Assembly (NCBI RefSeq): GCF_028714655.1
Contig: NZ_JAQTLY010000005.1
Span: forward strand, 62,001-126,000
Reading direction: 5' to 3'
DNA from: Sulfurimonas sp.
GTDB lineage: Bacteria; Campylobacterota; Campylobacteria; Campylobacterales; Sulfurimonadaceae
Length of the DNA stretch: 64,000 bases
This document shows positions 7,916 through 16,323 of the stretch, in pieces (position 1 is the stretch's first letter; each line of letters starts with the position of its first letter). A program made the translations under genes and the position numbers. A model generated the notes under the pieces. It was not told the origin of the DNA. It saw only the letters and a list, made by a program, of their open reading frames with translations, and searched no databases.

Positions 7916-9720
7916 TGTGTGCGATTTTTGGGATTTTAGGTGAGTATGAGGAGCAGACGGCAAAAAAAGCTCTTAGCACGCTTGCTCACAGAGGACCCGA
8001 CTTTTGCGGAGTCATGCAAAGAAAAAATCTCTTTTTTGCCCATCAACGCCTAAGCATAACCGATACTCATTCACACTCAAACCAACCGCTCATATATGAA
8101 AAGATTTTACTCTCGTTTAACGGAGAGATATACAACTTTAAAGAGTTGATGCTTGAGTTGGCAGGCGAGTTTGATTTTAAAACCCGGAGTGAGGGCGAGG
8201 TAATCATAGCAGCCTATCTAAAGTGGGGAGTAGAGTTTGTAACACACTTACGCGGTATGTTTGCCATCGCTCTTTTGGATGATGAAACACTCTACCTTTT
8301 TCGCGATAGACTCGGCAAAAAGCCGCTCTTTTTTATGCACGACAAAGCCTTTGTTTTTGCGTCCGAGATAAAAGGACTTATACCATTTTTACAAAAAATA
8401 GAGATGGAGAGCGACGCACTTCTTAGCTACTTGTCATTTTTGGCTCCGACTCCGCCATTTACTTTTTTTAAAAAAATCAAAAAATTAGCCGCGGGAGAGT
8501 ACCTTATTTTCAAAGATGGGCATATTGAAATAAAACGATATTTTGATTTGCTTGATGTTAAACCAAGCATTATCACCGACAAAGACGAAGCGGTTTTTTT
8601 ACTGCAAAAGAGGCTTGAAGAATCCATAAACATACGACTAAGTTCTGCCGTACCGATGGCATCTCTGCTCTCAGGCGGGATTGACAGTGCGACCATAAAT
8701 GCGTACGCTCTAAAGGGCGGAGTCAATCTGCAAACCTACACTTTGGGATACAAAAATTTTGCAAAGTATGATGAAAGGCAAAACGCAAGAGAGAGTGCAG
8801 AGCTTTTGGGAGTAAAAAACCAAGAAGTTGAAATCTCGCAAAGTGAATTTTTAGATGCACTTGATAAAACTCTTGATACGCTCGATGAACCGCTGAACGA
8901 CCCTGCTGCAGTTCCCCTTTATCTGCTCTTTGAGAGAATAAAAAAAGACGGTTACAAAGTGGTTTTAAGCGGTGAGGGAAGCGATGAACTATTTTTGGGA
9001 TATAGACAATATTTTGAGTTTTTAGATATCCAAAATCTTTCAAAACTTAAAAACAAGAACTGGTTAAGCGGTTATTTTCACTCCAATTTCTCTATGAACA
9101 GAGAGTGGGAGCGATATAAAAGAGTTTTTGACGACACCCTGCTCTTTAGAACAAGCGGCGAAAATTTTACGGATTTGCAAAAAAATGTTGCTATGAGAAG
9201 AAATGTAAGAGATAACGAGTCACTCAAGTATTTAAAAAATTACAGAGATAGGTTTGAGGCTTCTTCGCATACGGATGAGAGCATATGGTACAGCTACATA
9301 GACTTGCATCTTTTTCAAGCAGAGCATTTTTTGAGTAAACTCGACCGTGTGAGTATGGCTCACGGCATCGAGTCACGCACTCCTTTTTTAGATCATAAGC
9401 TGGCATCACTCGTCTTTAGCATAGACCCAAAACTTCGTTATGCGGATGGAGTTACAAAATCACTTCTAAAGTCGGTTGTAGCTCCGCTTGTAGATGAAAA
9501 AATACTATTGCGCAGAAAAAAAGGGTTTTCAAATCCATATATGGAGTACATTATAGAGAGCGGAAAAATCGCTCTCATAAAAGAGGTAAATGAGCAAACA
9601 GGCATATTTAAAAGAGATGTTTTGGATGAACATATACAAAAAGCCTCATCAGGAGGCTTCAAGCAGCATATTTGGGGCTTGTATGTTTTGAGTGTTTGGA
9701 TTAAAAAATATCTGTTATGA
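7915..9720 (+). CDS. asnB: Asparagine synthetase (glutamine-hydrolysing)
   Basis: Makes asparagine from aspartate, ATP and glutamine. The GTG start at 7915 is fixed because Cys2 (M-CAIFG) must become the N-terminal nucleophile of the class II glutaminase domain (about 1-190). The synthetase domain has the PP-loop LLSGGIDSAT at about 251-260. The GEGSDELFLGY loop is at about 350 and the C-terminal KKGFSNPY segment is present. 601 residues is within the normal range. In Campylobacterota such genes may serve asparagine synthesis or amidation of surface sugars; nothing nearby decides this. Confidence 0.93.
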   Translation: MCAIFGILGEYEEQTAKKALSTLAHRGPDFCGVMQRKNLFFAHQRLSITDTHSHSNQPLIYEKILLSFNGEIYNFKELMLELAGEFDFKTRSEGEVIIAAYLKWGVEFVTHLRGMFAIALLDDETLYLFRDRLGKKPLFFMHDKAFVFASEIKGLIPFLQKIEMESDALLSYLSFLAPTPPFTFFKKIKKLAAGEYLIFKDGHIEIKRYFDLLDVKPSIITDKDEAVFLLQKRLEESINIRLSSAVPMASLLSGGIDSATINAYALKGGVNLQTYTLGYKNFAKYDERQNARESAELLGVKNQEVEISQSEFLDALDKTLDTLDEPLNDPAAVPLYLLFERIKKDGYKVVLSGEGSDELFLGYRQYFEFLDIQNLSKLKNKNWLSGYFHSNFSMNREWERYKRVFDDTLLFRTSGENFTDLQKNVAMRRNVRDNESLKYLKNYRDRFEASSHTDESIWYSYIDLHLFQAEHFLSKLDRVSMAHGIESRTPFLDHKLASLVFSIDPKLRYADGVTKSLLKSVVAPLVDEKILLRRKKGFSNPYMEYIIESGKIALIKEVNEQTGIFKRDVLDEHIQKASSGGFKQHIWGLYVLSVWIKKYLL

Positions 9721-10377
9721 CTACTCTTCAACTTTAAGCGAACTAAGCGGAAGAAACTGTGAACTCTCAGGGTCATAATACTCTATCTCACCGCTCTCTA
9801 TATCGTAAACCCAGCCGTGAATCGCTATTTCTCCGTTATCAACCCTCTTTTTAACCGACGGGTAAGTCAAAAGATTTTCTAGTTGAGAGATAACCGAGAG
9901 TTTTTCAGTCAAACGATACAGGGCTTCTTTATCGGCATGCAAGCCCAAAGCCAATATTGCTTGTGATTTTGCACTCTCGCCGAGAGTCAGCCATGTTTTT
10001 GTATGAACAAGTTCAGGATTATTTGCACAGCTTTTAGTATGGATTGCTTCTATCGCACCGCATTTTGTGTGTCCGCAAACGATTATATTTTTTACTTCCA
10101 AAACGCTGACTGCATACTCGATAGCAGAAGCCGTTGAGTGAAAGTCTTCATCGGGTTTATACGGTGCAACAAAATTGCCGACATTTCTAACGACAAACAG
10201 ATCACCCGGAGCACTTCTGGTTATAAGATTTGGCAATACTCTTGAATCGGAACAACCTATATATAGTGCTTTTGGAGTTTGACCCTTTTGGGCTAACTGT
10301 AAAAACTCTTTTTCGTAAGCTTTAAAGTAGCTCTTCTGAAATAGTTCATTTCCTAAAATCATATCATTATAAGTCAT
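9721..10377 (-). CDS. Beta-class carbonic anhydrase
   Basis: Interconverts CO2 and bicarbonate; in chemolithoautotrophs it supplies carboxylases. Zinc ligands are C42, H103 and C106, and the D44-R46 dyad lies in the motif GCSDSRVLPN. The pair GHTKCG is canonical. 218 residues, no signal peptide, so cytoplasmic. It converges on asnB with no gap between the stops. Confidence 0.95.
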   Translation of the reverse strand: MTYNDMILGNELFQKSYFKAYEKEFLQLAQKGQTPKALYIGCSDSRVLPNLITRSAPGDLFVVRNVGNFVAPYKPDEDFHSTASAIEYAVSVLEVKNIIVCGHTKCGAIEAIHTKSCANNPELVHTKTWLTLGESAKSQAILALGLHADKEALYRLTEKLSVISQLENLLTYPSVKKRVDNGEIAIHGWVYDIESGEIEYYDPESSQFLPLSSLKVEE

Positions 10378-10411
10378 AGTATAAATCCTCAGAAATTTTT
10401 TAAAATTATAT

Positions 10412-11299
10412 CTAAATAATTTTCCTCGCCGTCAAAAAAAGGTAATCCTTCCCCGTAACTACCACTCTGTACTTCTTTTGCTGCAGATACTTCTTGCAAA
10501 AATGGATATCTTTTAAAACCAAGCTAAGCTCGCTGAAACTATAGTTCGGAGCTTTTGCACCGTAAATCATCTCACCGTCAATCCATCTGCAGTTTGGAAA
10601 ACCGAGCAATATAGCTCCGCCGCTCTCTAAATGATTTTGGTATATAGACATAAATGCAGCGTTAAAGTTTATATTTGAACTTTGAAGCGTGCCTATGGAG
10701 ATAATAAGGTCAAATTTTCCCAAGTTCAAATCTTCAAGCTCATTTATATCGTGGCAAATAAACTCTATATTTTCATCCGCTGAGAAATCTTTTTTTGCAT
10801 ACTCTATTGCGGAAGCCGAGTAGTCAACCCCGACAAACTCTATACTCTTAAACTCTTCACCCTCAAGCATCTCTTTTATGACCCTAAACTCATCGCCGCG
10901 ATTTACGCCAAGGTTTAAAACTCTCTTTTTGCTCTTAACGACTATAAACTCCAATGCTTTTTGATAATGGTATAAAAAACTAAACTGCTTTGTTTTGTCA
11001 ATCGTAAAAAATTCGCTCTCTACACCGTACTTTTCACTGCTTTTATCTTCGTCTTGATGAAAAGAGCTATCAAGACGGAGTTTTTGAAATCTCAAAATAG
11101 TAGTTATTTCATCTTTTTTTATCGGAGTTAAAAGTTTCATAAAAAAGAGCTGCGCCAAATCGACAAAAGCTTTATAACCGAAACTCTCTATGTCGGAGTC
11201 CAAGAGTTCAACTAAAACGATTTCGCCGCCTTTTATATCTATATTTTCAAAGCACTCGATTATCTCTCTTGAGCTTTTTTTCTTTAAATCAATAACCAT
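10412..11299 (-). CDS. SAM-dependent methyltransferase, two-part
   Basis: 295 residues. An N-terminal region of about 110 residues of unclear fold is followed by a class I methyltransferase core: motif I RVLNLGVNRGDE, post-strand-2 acidic FVGVDYSASAIEYA, motif IV FDLIISIGTLQ. It follows upp by 3 nt on the same strand and is probably co-transcribed. Its C-terminal AILLGFPNCRWIDGEMIYGAK resembles the SAM-methyltransferase family seen in Campylobacter and relatives. Substrate unknown. Confidence 0.78.
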   Translation of the reverse strand: MVIDLKKKSSREIIECFENIDIKGGEIVLVELLDSDIESFGYKAFVDLAQLFFMKLLTPIKKDEITTILRFQKLRLDSSFHQDEDKSSEKYGVESEFFTIDKTKQFSFLYHYQKALEFIVVKSKKRVLNLGVNRGDEFRVIKEMLEGEEFKSIEFVGVDYSASAIEYAKKDFSADENIEFICHDINELEDLNLGKFDLIISIGTLQSSNINFNAAFMSIYQNHLESGGAILLGFPNCRWIDGEMIYGAKAPNYSFSELSLVLKDIHFCKKYLQQKKYRVVVTGKDYLFLTARKII

Positions 11300-11302
11300 T
11301 AT

Positions 11303-11926
11303 TTATTCAACGGTATTGTAAGAGCGGTCGCCCGCATCTCCAAGCCCCGGGATTATAAATTTATCGTCATTTAGCCGCTCATCAATCTGCGCAATGAAAA
11401 TATCCACTTCGGGATATGCCGCGCTTACCTTTTCTAAACCCTCAGGCGAGCCTATTATATTTAGCGTAATTATCTTTAGCGGCTCCCTGCCCTTGATAAG
11501 TTCTATCGCATCCATCATTGAACCGCCCGTTGCTACCATCGGATCAACCAAGATAACAGTTTTTCCCTTGCAATCAGGCAATCTGTCATAGTAGAGAACA
11601 CTTTTATGAGTAACCTCATCCCTCTTCATAGCCAAAAATCCCGCTGTTGCGTCAGGCAGAAGATCTATGGCACTATCAAGCATAGGCATACCGGCTCTTA
11701 GCACCGTTGCGACAATAATATTTGTTTCATCAATAGCACCGAAGCTCTGCTCACCTTTCCATGTCGTTATACTTTTTTGTATTAACGGAAACTCTTTCAA
11801 CGCCTCATAAACAAGCTGTTTTGTAAGTTCCGCAACTGTATGTCTAAAGCGAATAGCATCACTTTTTTGATCTCTTAAATGTGTAATCAAACTCTTTGTA
11901 ACCGGATTTGAAAGTTCATAAATCAC
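11303..11926 (-). CDS. upp: Uracil phosphoribosyltransferase
   Basis: Salvages uracil to UMP using PRPP. The PRPP loop is VILVDPMVATGGSMMDA, and the C-terminal uracil-binding segment IPGLGDAGDRSYNT is intact. 207 residues matches the family. It is first in a two-gene minus-strand unit with a methyltransferase 3 nt downstream. Divergent from the accessory island that starts at 12.2 kb. Confidence 0.96.
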   Translation of the reverse strand: MIYELSNPVTKSLITHLRDQKSDAIRFRHTVAELTKQLVYEALKEFPLIQKSITTWKGEQSFGAIDETNIIVATVLRAGMPMLDSAIDLLPDATAGFLAMKRDEVTHKSVLYYDRLPDCKGKTVILVDPMVATGGSMMDAIELIKGREPLKIITLNIIGSPEGLEKVSAAYPEVDIFIAQIDERLNDDKFIIPGLGDAGDRSYNTVE

Positions 11927-12186
11927 TGTTTTTCCCTTGTAAAATGAAATAAGCTTTTGTTAAATTGTACTCTATTTTTTCAACAACTTTTATATTTTTA
12001 TTGAAAAAGTCAAAACTTGCACCTAGACAAACTTTAACTAATGCAATATATAAGAAAAAACACAAAGCAGTTACAAAATCGCACAAAGCCATCAAATAAT
12101 GTTAATTTATCACGATATATGATTACGCATCCCTTGAAAACTGATATTATAAAAAATAGGAAAAATAAAACTAAAAGGAGAGCAGT
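11927..12186. other. Intergenic, divergent promoter region
   Basis: 260 bases between the divergent upp and the first gene of the accessory island. It is AT-rich with no coding frame I can support and no clear hairpin. An AAAAGGAGAG Shine-Dalgarno lies just before the ATG at 12187. TATTATAAAA near 12147 could be a -10 box for the rightward gene, but no convincing -35 is visible. Confidence 0.5.
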
Positions 12187-13068
12187 ATGATGCAGTTGAT
12201 AATACGATTATTATTTTTAAGTTTTGCCATAATGGGGATTGTTCCTATTTTTGCCGGGCAAATTTTACCGGAAGAGAGTTGTCAGGACGGATATTATACC
12301 GGAGCGCGTGAAGGGCGTAAAAACTTTTCCAACGATAAATATATTTGGGTGGTCACTCCCGAGTTTGCGAAACGGTTTTGTATGCCGCCGGAGTTTGTGG
12401 ATGAAGAACTCAAGGGAGCCGAAGCGATTGCGTTTAAAATGAGTACCCGCACTGGAGGTATCGACAGATGCGCGATTATCGATGGAGAGAAGAAGTGTTC
12501 TGGTGATAAAGAACTTCGGTTTGATATCTTTTTGCGTTCGGATTTGAATCTTCCGGCTGCCAATCCTGAAGTGAAGTTTTTTGACGGAAGCTGGGATAAT
12601 GCTGGATGGCATATTGCATCCAAGGAACGCGGCACTCGTGCTCAGCGTTATAGAAAAGGAGAGTATCAACTTCCTCCCGGGAAAATGCCTCATTTCGGGA
12701 ATCCGTATTTCCATCCAGATCGAGGAAACTATTTTATACTGATTGATGTGTATCAGGGGGAGGGAAATAATGCTCTTGTTGGTCTAGATGAGTGGCGATA
12801 TGAAGCGGAATGGGCAGAAGGGATTGATTTATTAACTTTGCAGGGAAGTGAAGCAGGTTATGGATTTCAGCATTCTAAAAATTTTTTACCTGGAACACAT
12901 AGTGCCGCCATTATCGAAGCCAATCGTTTCAGAGACAAAATGGGATGGGAAGGAAAAATTCCGGAAGACTTTGCCCATACCATCCGGCTTCCGAAGGTGT
13001 TTTATGAAAAGGTAAAAGCAGCTGCTACGGTTGGGCGTGACCCGCTTTACTATTTGCAACAACGCTAA
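12187..13068 (+). CDS. Exported protein of unknown function
   Basis: 293 residues with a clear signal peptide (MMQLIIRLLFLSFAIMGIVPIFAG, cleavage likely near residue 24). The mature part has four cysteines (EESC, RFC, DRC, KKC) that could form two disulfides in the periplasm. The rest is rich in Trp, Tyr and Gly, with stretches such as KMPHFGNPYFHPDRGNYF. I do not recognise the family. Codon use is more GC-rich (CCG, CGG, GGG) than neighbouring genes, which suggests transfer. It is the first gene of an island of exported genes and broken carrier fragments; an immunity or effector-related role is conjecture. Confidence 0.75.
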   Translation: MMQLIIRLLFLSFAIMGIVPIFAGQILPEESCQDGYYTGAREGRKNFSNDKYIWVVTPEFAKRFCMPPEFVDEELKGAEAIAFKMSTRTGGIDRCAIIDGEKKCSGDKELRFDIFLRSDLNLPAANPEVKFFDGSWDNAGWHIASKERGTRAQRYRKGEYQLPPGKMPHFGNPYFHPDRGNYFILIDVYQGEGNNALVGLDEWRYEAEWAEGIDLLTLQGSEAGYGFQHSKNFLPGTHSAAIIEANRFRDKMGWEGKIPEDFAHTIRLPKVFYEKVKAAATVGRDPLYYLQQR

Positions 13069-13096
13069 TCAATAAAAGTATAGAAAGGAATTTACT

Positions 13097-13228
13097 ATGG
13101 ATACAAGATTTTTAGATGATGCAACACTAGATAAGTATAGTTATACATTGAACAACAGTGGGTGTGAGATATCTAGCAACTCTACCGTAGCTATGGGACG
13201 AAGAGGTTTGGTAGGGATGGGTGAATAA
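13097..13228 (+). pseudogene. Carrier-gene fragment with frameshift (copy 1)
   Basis: A 43-codon reading frame (MDTRFLDDATLDKY...) with its own Shine-Dalgarno (GAAAGGAA). From about 13166 onward it is nearly identical to the end of the carrier gene at 15013-15100: SNSTVAMGRRGLVGMG against SNSTVSLGRRGLAGMG. Five bases are missing relative to that copy near 13218, so the frame ends GE-stop instead of continuing into the adapter peptide VNNFIEKRR. It is best read as a recombination remnant that delivers the adapter and ribosome-binding site to the next gene. Confidence 0.65.
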
Positions 13229-13248
13229 TTTTATTGAAAAAAGGAGGG
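13221..13248 (+). repeat. 28-nt translation-coupling adapter, copy 1
   Basis: Starts GTGAATAATTTTATT and ends AAAAAAGGAGGG, a near-perfect Shine-Dalgarno. It is placed 10 nt before the ATG at 13259. The same 28 nt recur at 14098-14125 (identical as read) and, with a few changes, at 15073-15100. Each copy stands just upstream of a different exported-protein gene. Confidence 0.75.
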
Positions 13249-13258
13249 TAGCATAACC

Positions 13259-14005
13259 ATGAAAAAACTTTTAATTTTAATATTGTCTTTGTTATTTACA
13301 GGAATTTTTTTACATGCTGAATCTTTGTCCGAAATCAATATCGAAGGTGTGGACGCGATTAAAAAATACATTGCAGATGCTGAGAGCCCTGAGAAACAGC
13401 AACTACTGAAACTTATCCAAGCAGGCGATAAATTTGCTAAGCTTTTTTTGGATAGTGAAATTTGTGGATGTGAACCTGGGGTGGAATGTCAAGAATTGGT
13501 AAAATTGACCGAATATCCTGATTATGATGCATTATCTAACGACTTTTGTAAAGGTTGGGATAGACACTTAAAAAATGGGGCTTGGATAAGAGATGAATAT
13601 CTGGTGGATACCGACACTAGTTTAGTATCGCTCCATATCAATCAAAATGCATATCAAGCCGTTTTAGTCTATGAAAGCAGTTTGGTTGGTTTTTTTAGAG
13701 ATACTGAGCCTTGTGGAATAAATATTAAAGAATTTCTTCCATCTTGGGATACATCGCAACAGGGAGAACCTGTAAGGGTTGGTTTTACCTTTGATACGAA
13801 TTCCTATAAAGTAATAAATTTACAAGGTAATACTGTCATTGCAATGAGCCATTATGTTCATCATATTCCGCATCCGCTTGCAAAGTTAGACTGCATAGGT
13901 TCGAGCGATGAAGGTAAGAAAAGAATACAAAAATTTTACGATCAATTTAGAATTGACCTTTTGAATTACCAAAAAACACATCAACACAAAAACATCAAAA
14001 AATAA
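13259..14005 (+). CDS. Exported protein of unknown function
   Basis: 248 residues with a signal peptide (MKKLLILILSLLFTGIFLHA, cleavage likely at 20-21). Cysteines cluster in EICGCEPGVECQEL (about 68-82), with further ones in DFCKGW, EPCG and DCIG, suggesting several periplasmic disulfides. The C-terminal third is charged and ends in a His/Lys-rich tail. I do not recognise the family. It is expressed from the adapter Shine-Dalgarno just upstream. The GC content is low, unlike the gene at 12187, so the two exported genes do not share a recent origin. Confidence 0.72.
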   Translation: MKKLLILILSLLFTGIFLHAESLSEINIEGVDAIKKYIADAESPEKQQLLKLIQAGDKFAKLFLDSEICGCEPGVECQELVKLTEYPDYDALSNDFCKGWDRHLKNGAWIRDEYLVDTDTSLVSLHINQNAYQAVLVYESSLVGFFRDTEPCGINIKEFLPSWDTSQQGEPVRVGFTFDTNSYKVINLQGNTVIAMSHYVHHIPHPLAKLDCIGSSDEGKKRIQKFYDQFRIDLLNYQKTHQHKNIKK

Positions 14006-14037
14006 GGAAAATTAGATGGCAGAAAATACAAACACAA

Positions 14038-14133
14038 ATGCAAACAAATGCAGGTGACCCAAAAGCAGGACTTACAAAAGAAGCAAGAATGGGTTATGTG
14101 AATAATTTTATTGAAAAAAGGAGGGCAATATGA
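14038..14133 (+). pseudogene. Carrier-gene fragment fused to adapter (copy 2)
   Basis: A 31-residue frame (MQTNAGDPKAGLTKEAR then MGYVNNFIEKRRAI). The first half matches the carrier at 14731-14780 (MQTDAGDPKAELTEEAR). The second half is the adapter peptide. The roughly 95 codons that separate these pieces in the carrier are gone. A nearby ATG at 14015 (MAENTNTNANKCR-stop) is in another frame. The stop TGA overlaps the start of the lipoprotein gene as ATGA, so this peptide's main effect may be to couple translation. Confidence 0.65.
14098..14125 (+). repeat. 28-nt translation-coupling adapter, copy 2
   Basis: Same 28 nt as at 13221, again ending in AAAAAAGGAGGG. The next ATG is 4 nt downstream (14130), so the AGGAG core lies about 6 nt from the start codon, ideal spacing. 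In this copy the adapter is read in frame as VNNFIEKRR and the peptide stop overlaps the next start. Confidence 0.75.
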
Positions 14134-14600
14134 AAATAGTACAAAGTGTATTGTTTAGTGCTTTAGTTTTATCAACTTTATCTTTAGGAGGATGCATGAC
14201 AAAAGATCTTGTTAATCACACATTTGAGTTCGACGCTCGATCAGAAAGTCCAGATATACAAATTCTTTACTATCAATATGGAAATTCAAAACAGCCGGGT
14301 GCAAATGATGATACTAGACAATATGTAGGAATATCGGGTTCAATGCTTCGTGGTGATTTTTTATATGTCAAATGGCGGATTAAGGCTACAGGAGAGGTCA
14401 TAGAAGATACAGTTGACTTAAGAAATCGGTTACCTCGAAATATAGAAAATTGTACTATACATTTTTTAGTGAAAGAAAGGCAGCTTTATGTTTATCTTGT
14501 TTCAGCAAAGCCAAATAAAAACCCTTGGATAAAGTCTCCTTTAAGAATGTATACACATCTTCAAGTGGATGAAATCTATCCGGCTCAACCAAAATTTTAA
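14130..14600 (+). CDS. Small lipoprotein, possible effector immunity protein
   Basis: 156 residues with a lipoprotein signal: MKIVQSVLFSALVLSTLSLGGC, lipobox LGGC with lipidated Cys22. The mature domain contains YYQYGNSKQPGANDD, KWRIKATGEVIEDTVDLRNRLP and QLYVYLVS. From memory this pattern belongs to a family of small lipoproteins found next to type VI lipase-type effectors in Proteobacteria; I cannot confirm it here. If so, it would be a periplasm-facing immunity protein. No effector gene is adjacent, so it would be an orphan. Translation is coupled to the fragment just upstream. Confidence 0.75.
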   Translation: MKIVQSVLFSALVLSTLSLGGCMTKDLVNHTFEFDARSESPDIQILYYQYGNSKQPGANDDTRQYVGISGSMLRGDFLYVKWRIKATGEVIEDTVDLRNRLPRNIENCTIHFLVKERQLYVYLVSAKPNKNPWIKSPLRMYTHLQVDEIYPAQPKF

Positions 14601-14625
14601 AAACACATGAAAGGAAATTAAAAAA

Positions 14626-15108
14626 ATGTCAACTGCTATTGCATCAACTCTAACCCCTGAACAGCTTGCCGCTGCTCAGCAGCAAGCCTCATTGATTGCT
14701 TCTATGTGGAAAGTACAAACCGCAAAAATGCAAACAGATGCAGGTGACCCAAAAGCAGAACTTACAGAAGAAGCAAGAGCAGGAGGAGACGGACAACTGG
14801 CAAATACAGTAACGGGAACTACACAGACATTTCGCCCAGTTACACTAGACCTTGGAGGTAACGGACAAATCGATATTATCTCCAAAACAACCTCAGGAGT
14901 GAACTTCGATGTTGATGATTCGGGATATCTTAAAGAGACCGCATGGATAGGAAGTACAGATGCATTCCTTACACTTGACCGTGACTACAACGGAGAAACT
15001 AACAGCGGAAGAGAGATGTTTAGCAACTCTACCGTTTCTCTTGGACGAAGAGGTTTGGCAGGGATGGGATGGGTGAATAATTTTATTTATGTTAGGAGGG
15101 TGGGATGA
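14626..15108 (+). CDS. N-terminal half of RTX/calcium-binding-like carrier protein, truncated
   Basis: 160 residues. The N-terminal ~65 residues are Ala/Gln-rich (TPEQLAAAQQQASLIASMW) and lack a signal peptide. They are followed by a domain typical of large RTX-type proteins: VTLDLGGNGQIDII, FDVDDSGYLKETAWI, DAFLTLDRDYNGETNSGREMF, with EF-hand-like Asp/Asn loops. In such proteins GMGWVDxNxDG...DPIWKELRVWQDANxDG should follow. Here the frame instead switches at GWV into the adapter peptide NNFIYVRRVG and stops. The matching C-terminal half is at 16324-16677, so the gene is split by the cassette at 15105-16322. Confidence 0.72.
   Translation: MSTAIASTLTPEQLAAAQQQASLIASMWKVQTAKMQTDAGDPKAELTEEARAGGDGQLANTVTGTTQTFRPVTLDLGGNGQIDIISKTTSGVNFDVDDSGYLKETAWIGSTDAFLTLDRDYNGETNSGREMFSNSTVSLGRRGLAGMGWVNNFIYVRRVG
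15073..15100 (+). repeat. 28-nt translation-coupling adapter, copy 3
   Basis: Starts GTGAATAATTTTATT like the other two copies, then diverges slightly (TATGTTAGGAGGG) but keeps the AGGAGGG core. The ATG of the RCC1-like gene is 4 nt downstream (15105), and the truncated carrier stop TGA overlaps it. Confidence 0.7.
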
Positions 15109-16322
15109 CTAATATAATCTATAAATGGATAGCAAGGTGGAAAAAAAGTGGATTTCACTCTTATGTTAAACTCAAAATATTTATTGGAATTATTTTTATT
15201 GGAATAGTTTCCATTCAACCAATATCTGCATCAGATGGAATTAAAATTCAGCAAATTGCAAAGGGAACAGATATGCCGTTTTTATTAGATAATCACGGTC
15301 ATGTATGGGCGTCTAATAAGCTGTTAAATGGAAAATTTATTCAACTACCTAATTTAAATAATATTGTTCAACTGGCTCCTTATGCAGCCGTTGACCGTGA
15401 TGGTCATGTATATATATGGGGATTTTCAACTGGAGGAGGAGGTCCCGAACTAGAAGATATCCCCGTAAAATATACTAAACCTAAAAAAGTAAAAGAGCTA
15501 GAGCAAATATCTTATGTTACATCTAATGCAGGTCATTTTGCTGCTATTGATAAGTCTGGACATATTTTTCACTGGTATGGATTTACTGGAAAATTCTTGA
15601 ATAATAATAAAATGCCATTGACGGATTATACTATCTGGCGAAATGGTATGAGTTCTACCTATGATATAGATTATCCCACAATGCGTGCAGTTCATTCTGA
15701 CAAAAAAGCAATAAAAATTGCCATTAACTGGCGTGGGATATTGGCACTGAATGAAGATGGTTCGGTTTATGGATGGGGCATATCTCCTACAGGGCAGGAG
15801 ATTGTTTCAAATGATCCGATCAGCAATAAAGTGGAATTTAATATCAGTGAATCGTACCATGTAACGGATATTGCCCTAAATCAATATCATACTGCTTTCG
15901 TATCTGAGGGAAAAATTCATTTTTATGGAGGCTGTGATTTAGGTGGTAAAAATGCGAATAGGCACCCATGGTCTGCGGGTGCAATCGTAGATTATATCAT
16001 GCCGTTAGAACATATAAAAAATATTGACTTAGTTCATAATGACAATAGCTACATTGAAGATATTGCCTTAGGGAAAGACGGAAGTGTATGGTTAATGATT
16101 CCACCACCTCCGCCCAACTTAAAACCTAAAGATGGTTATTTTTGCGATGCCTCATATAGAATATATGTCGAATTTAGAGACATTCCTCCCTATAAAAAAA
16201 TTGATATTGTATCAGTAAAAATCAAGCAAGTAGTGCCAAGCTATGTTCTTGCAGAGGACGGAACAGTTTGGTCCGTAAACGGTTATGACAGATTAACTAA
16301 AATAAATATAGGAGAAAAGTAA
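15105..16322 (+). CDS. Exported RCC1-like beta-propeller protein
   Basis: 405 residues. One hydrophobic segment (about 25-42, FIGIIFIGIVSIQPISA) after a basic start acts as signal or anchor; the rest should be periplasmic or surface-exposed. It has at least four RCC1-like blades of the form 'hDxxGxVxxWG': VDRDGHVYIWGF, IDKSGHIFHWYG, LNEDGSVYGWG, LGKDGSVWLM, LAEDGTVWSV. RCC1 propellers are protein-binding scaffolds. It sits as a cassette between the two halves of the carrier gene, joined to the first by ATGA overlap. Its own last codons (GGAGAAAAGTAAG) give the Shine-Dalgarno for the second. Function unknown. Confidence 0.75.
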   Translation: MTNIIYKWIARWKKSGFHSYVKLKIFIGIIFIGIVSIQPISASDGIKIQQIAKGTDMPFLLDNHGHVWASNKLLNGKFIQLPNLNNIVQLAPYAAVDRDGHVYIWGFSTGGGGPELEDIPVKYTKPKKVKELEQISYVTSNAGHFAAIDKSGHIFHWYGFTGKFLNNNKMPLTDYTIWRNGMSSTYDIDYPTMRAVHSDKKAIKIAINWRGILALNEDGSVYGWGISPTGQEIVSNDPISNKVEFNISESYHVTDIALNQYHTAFVSEGKIHFYGGCDLGGKNANRHPWSAGAIVDYIMPLEHIKNIDLVHNDNSYIEDIALGKDGSVWLMIPPPPPNLKPKDGYFCDASYRIYVEFRDIPPYKKIDIVSVKIKQVVPSYVLAEDGTVWSVNGYDRLTKINIGEK

Positions 16323-16323
16323 G

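Noticed and set aside
12265..12714. Two overlapping minus-strand open frames (149 and 113 codons) under the exported gene at 12187
   Set aside because: They arise from the GC-richer codon use of the plus-strand gene, which has signal peptide and Shine-Dalgarno; the antisense products have neither.
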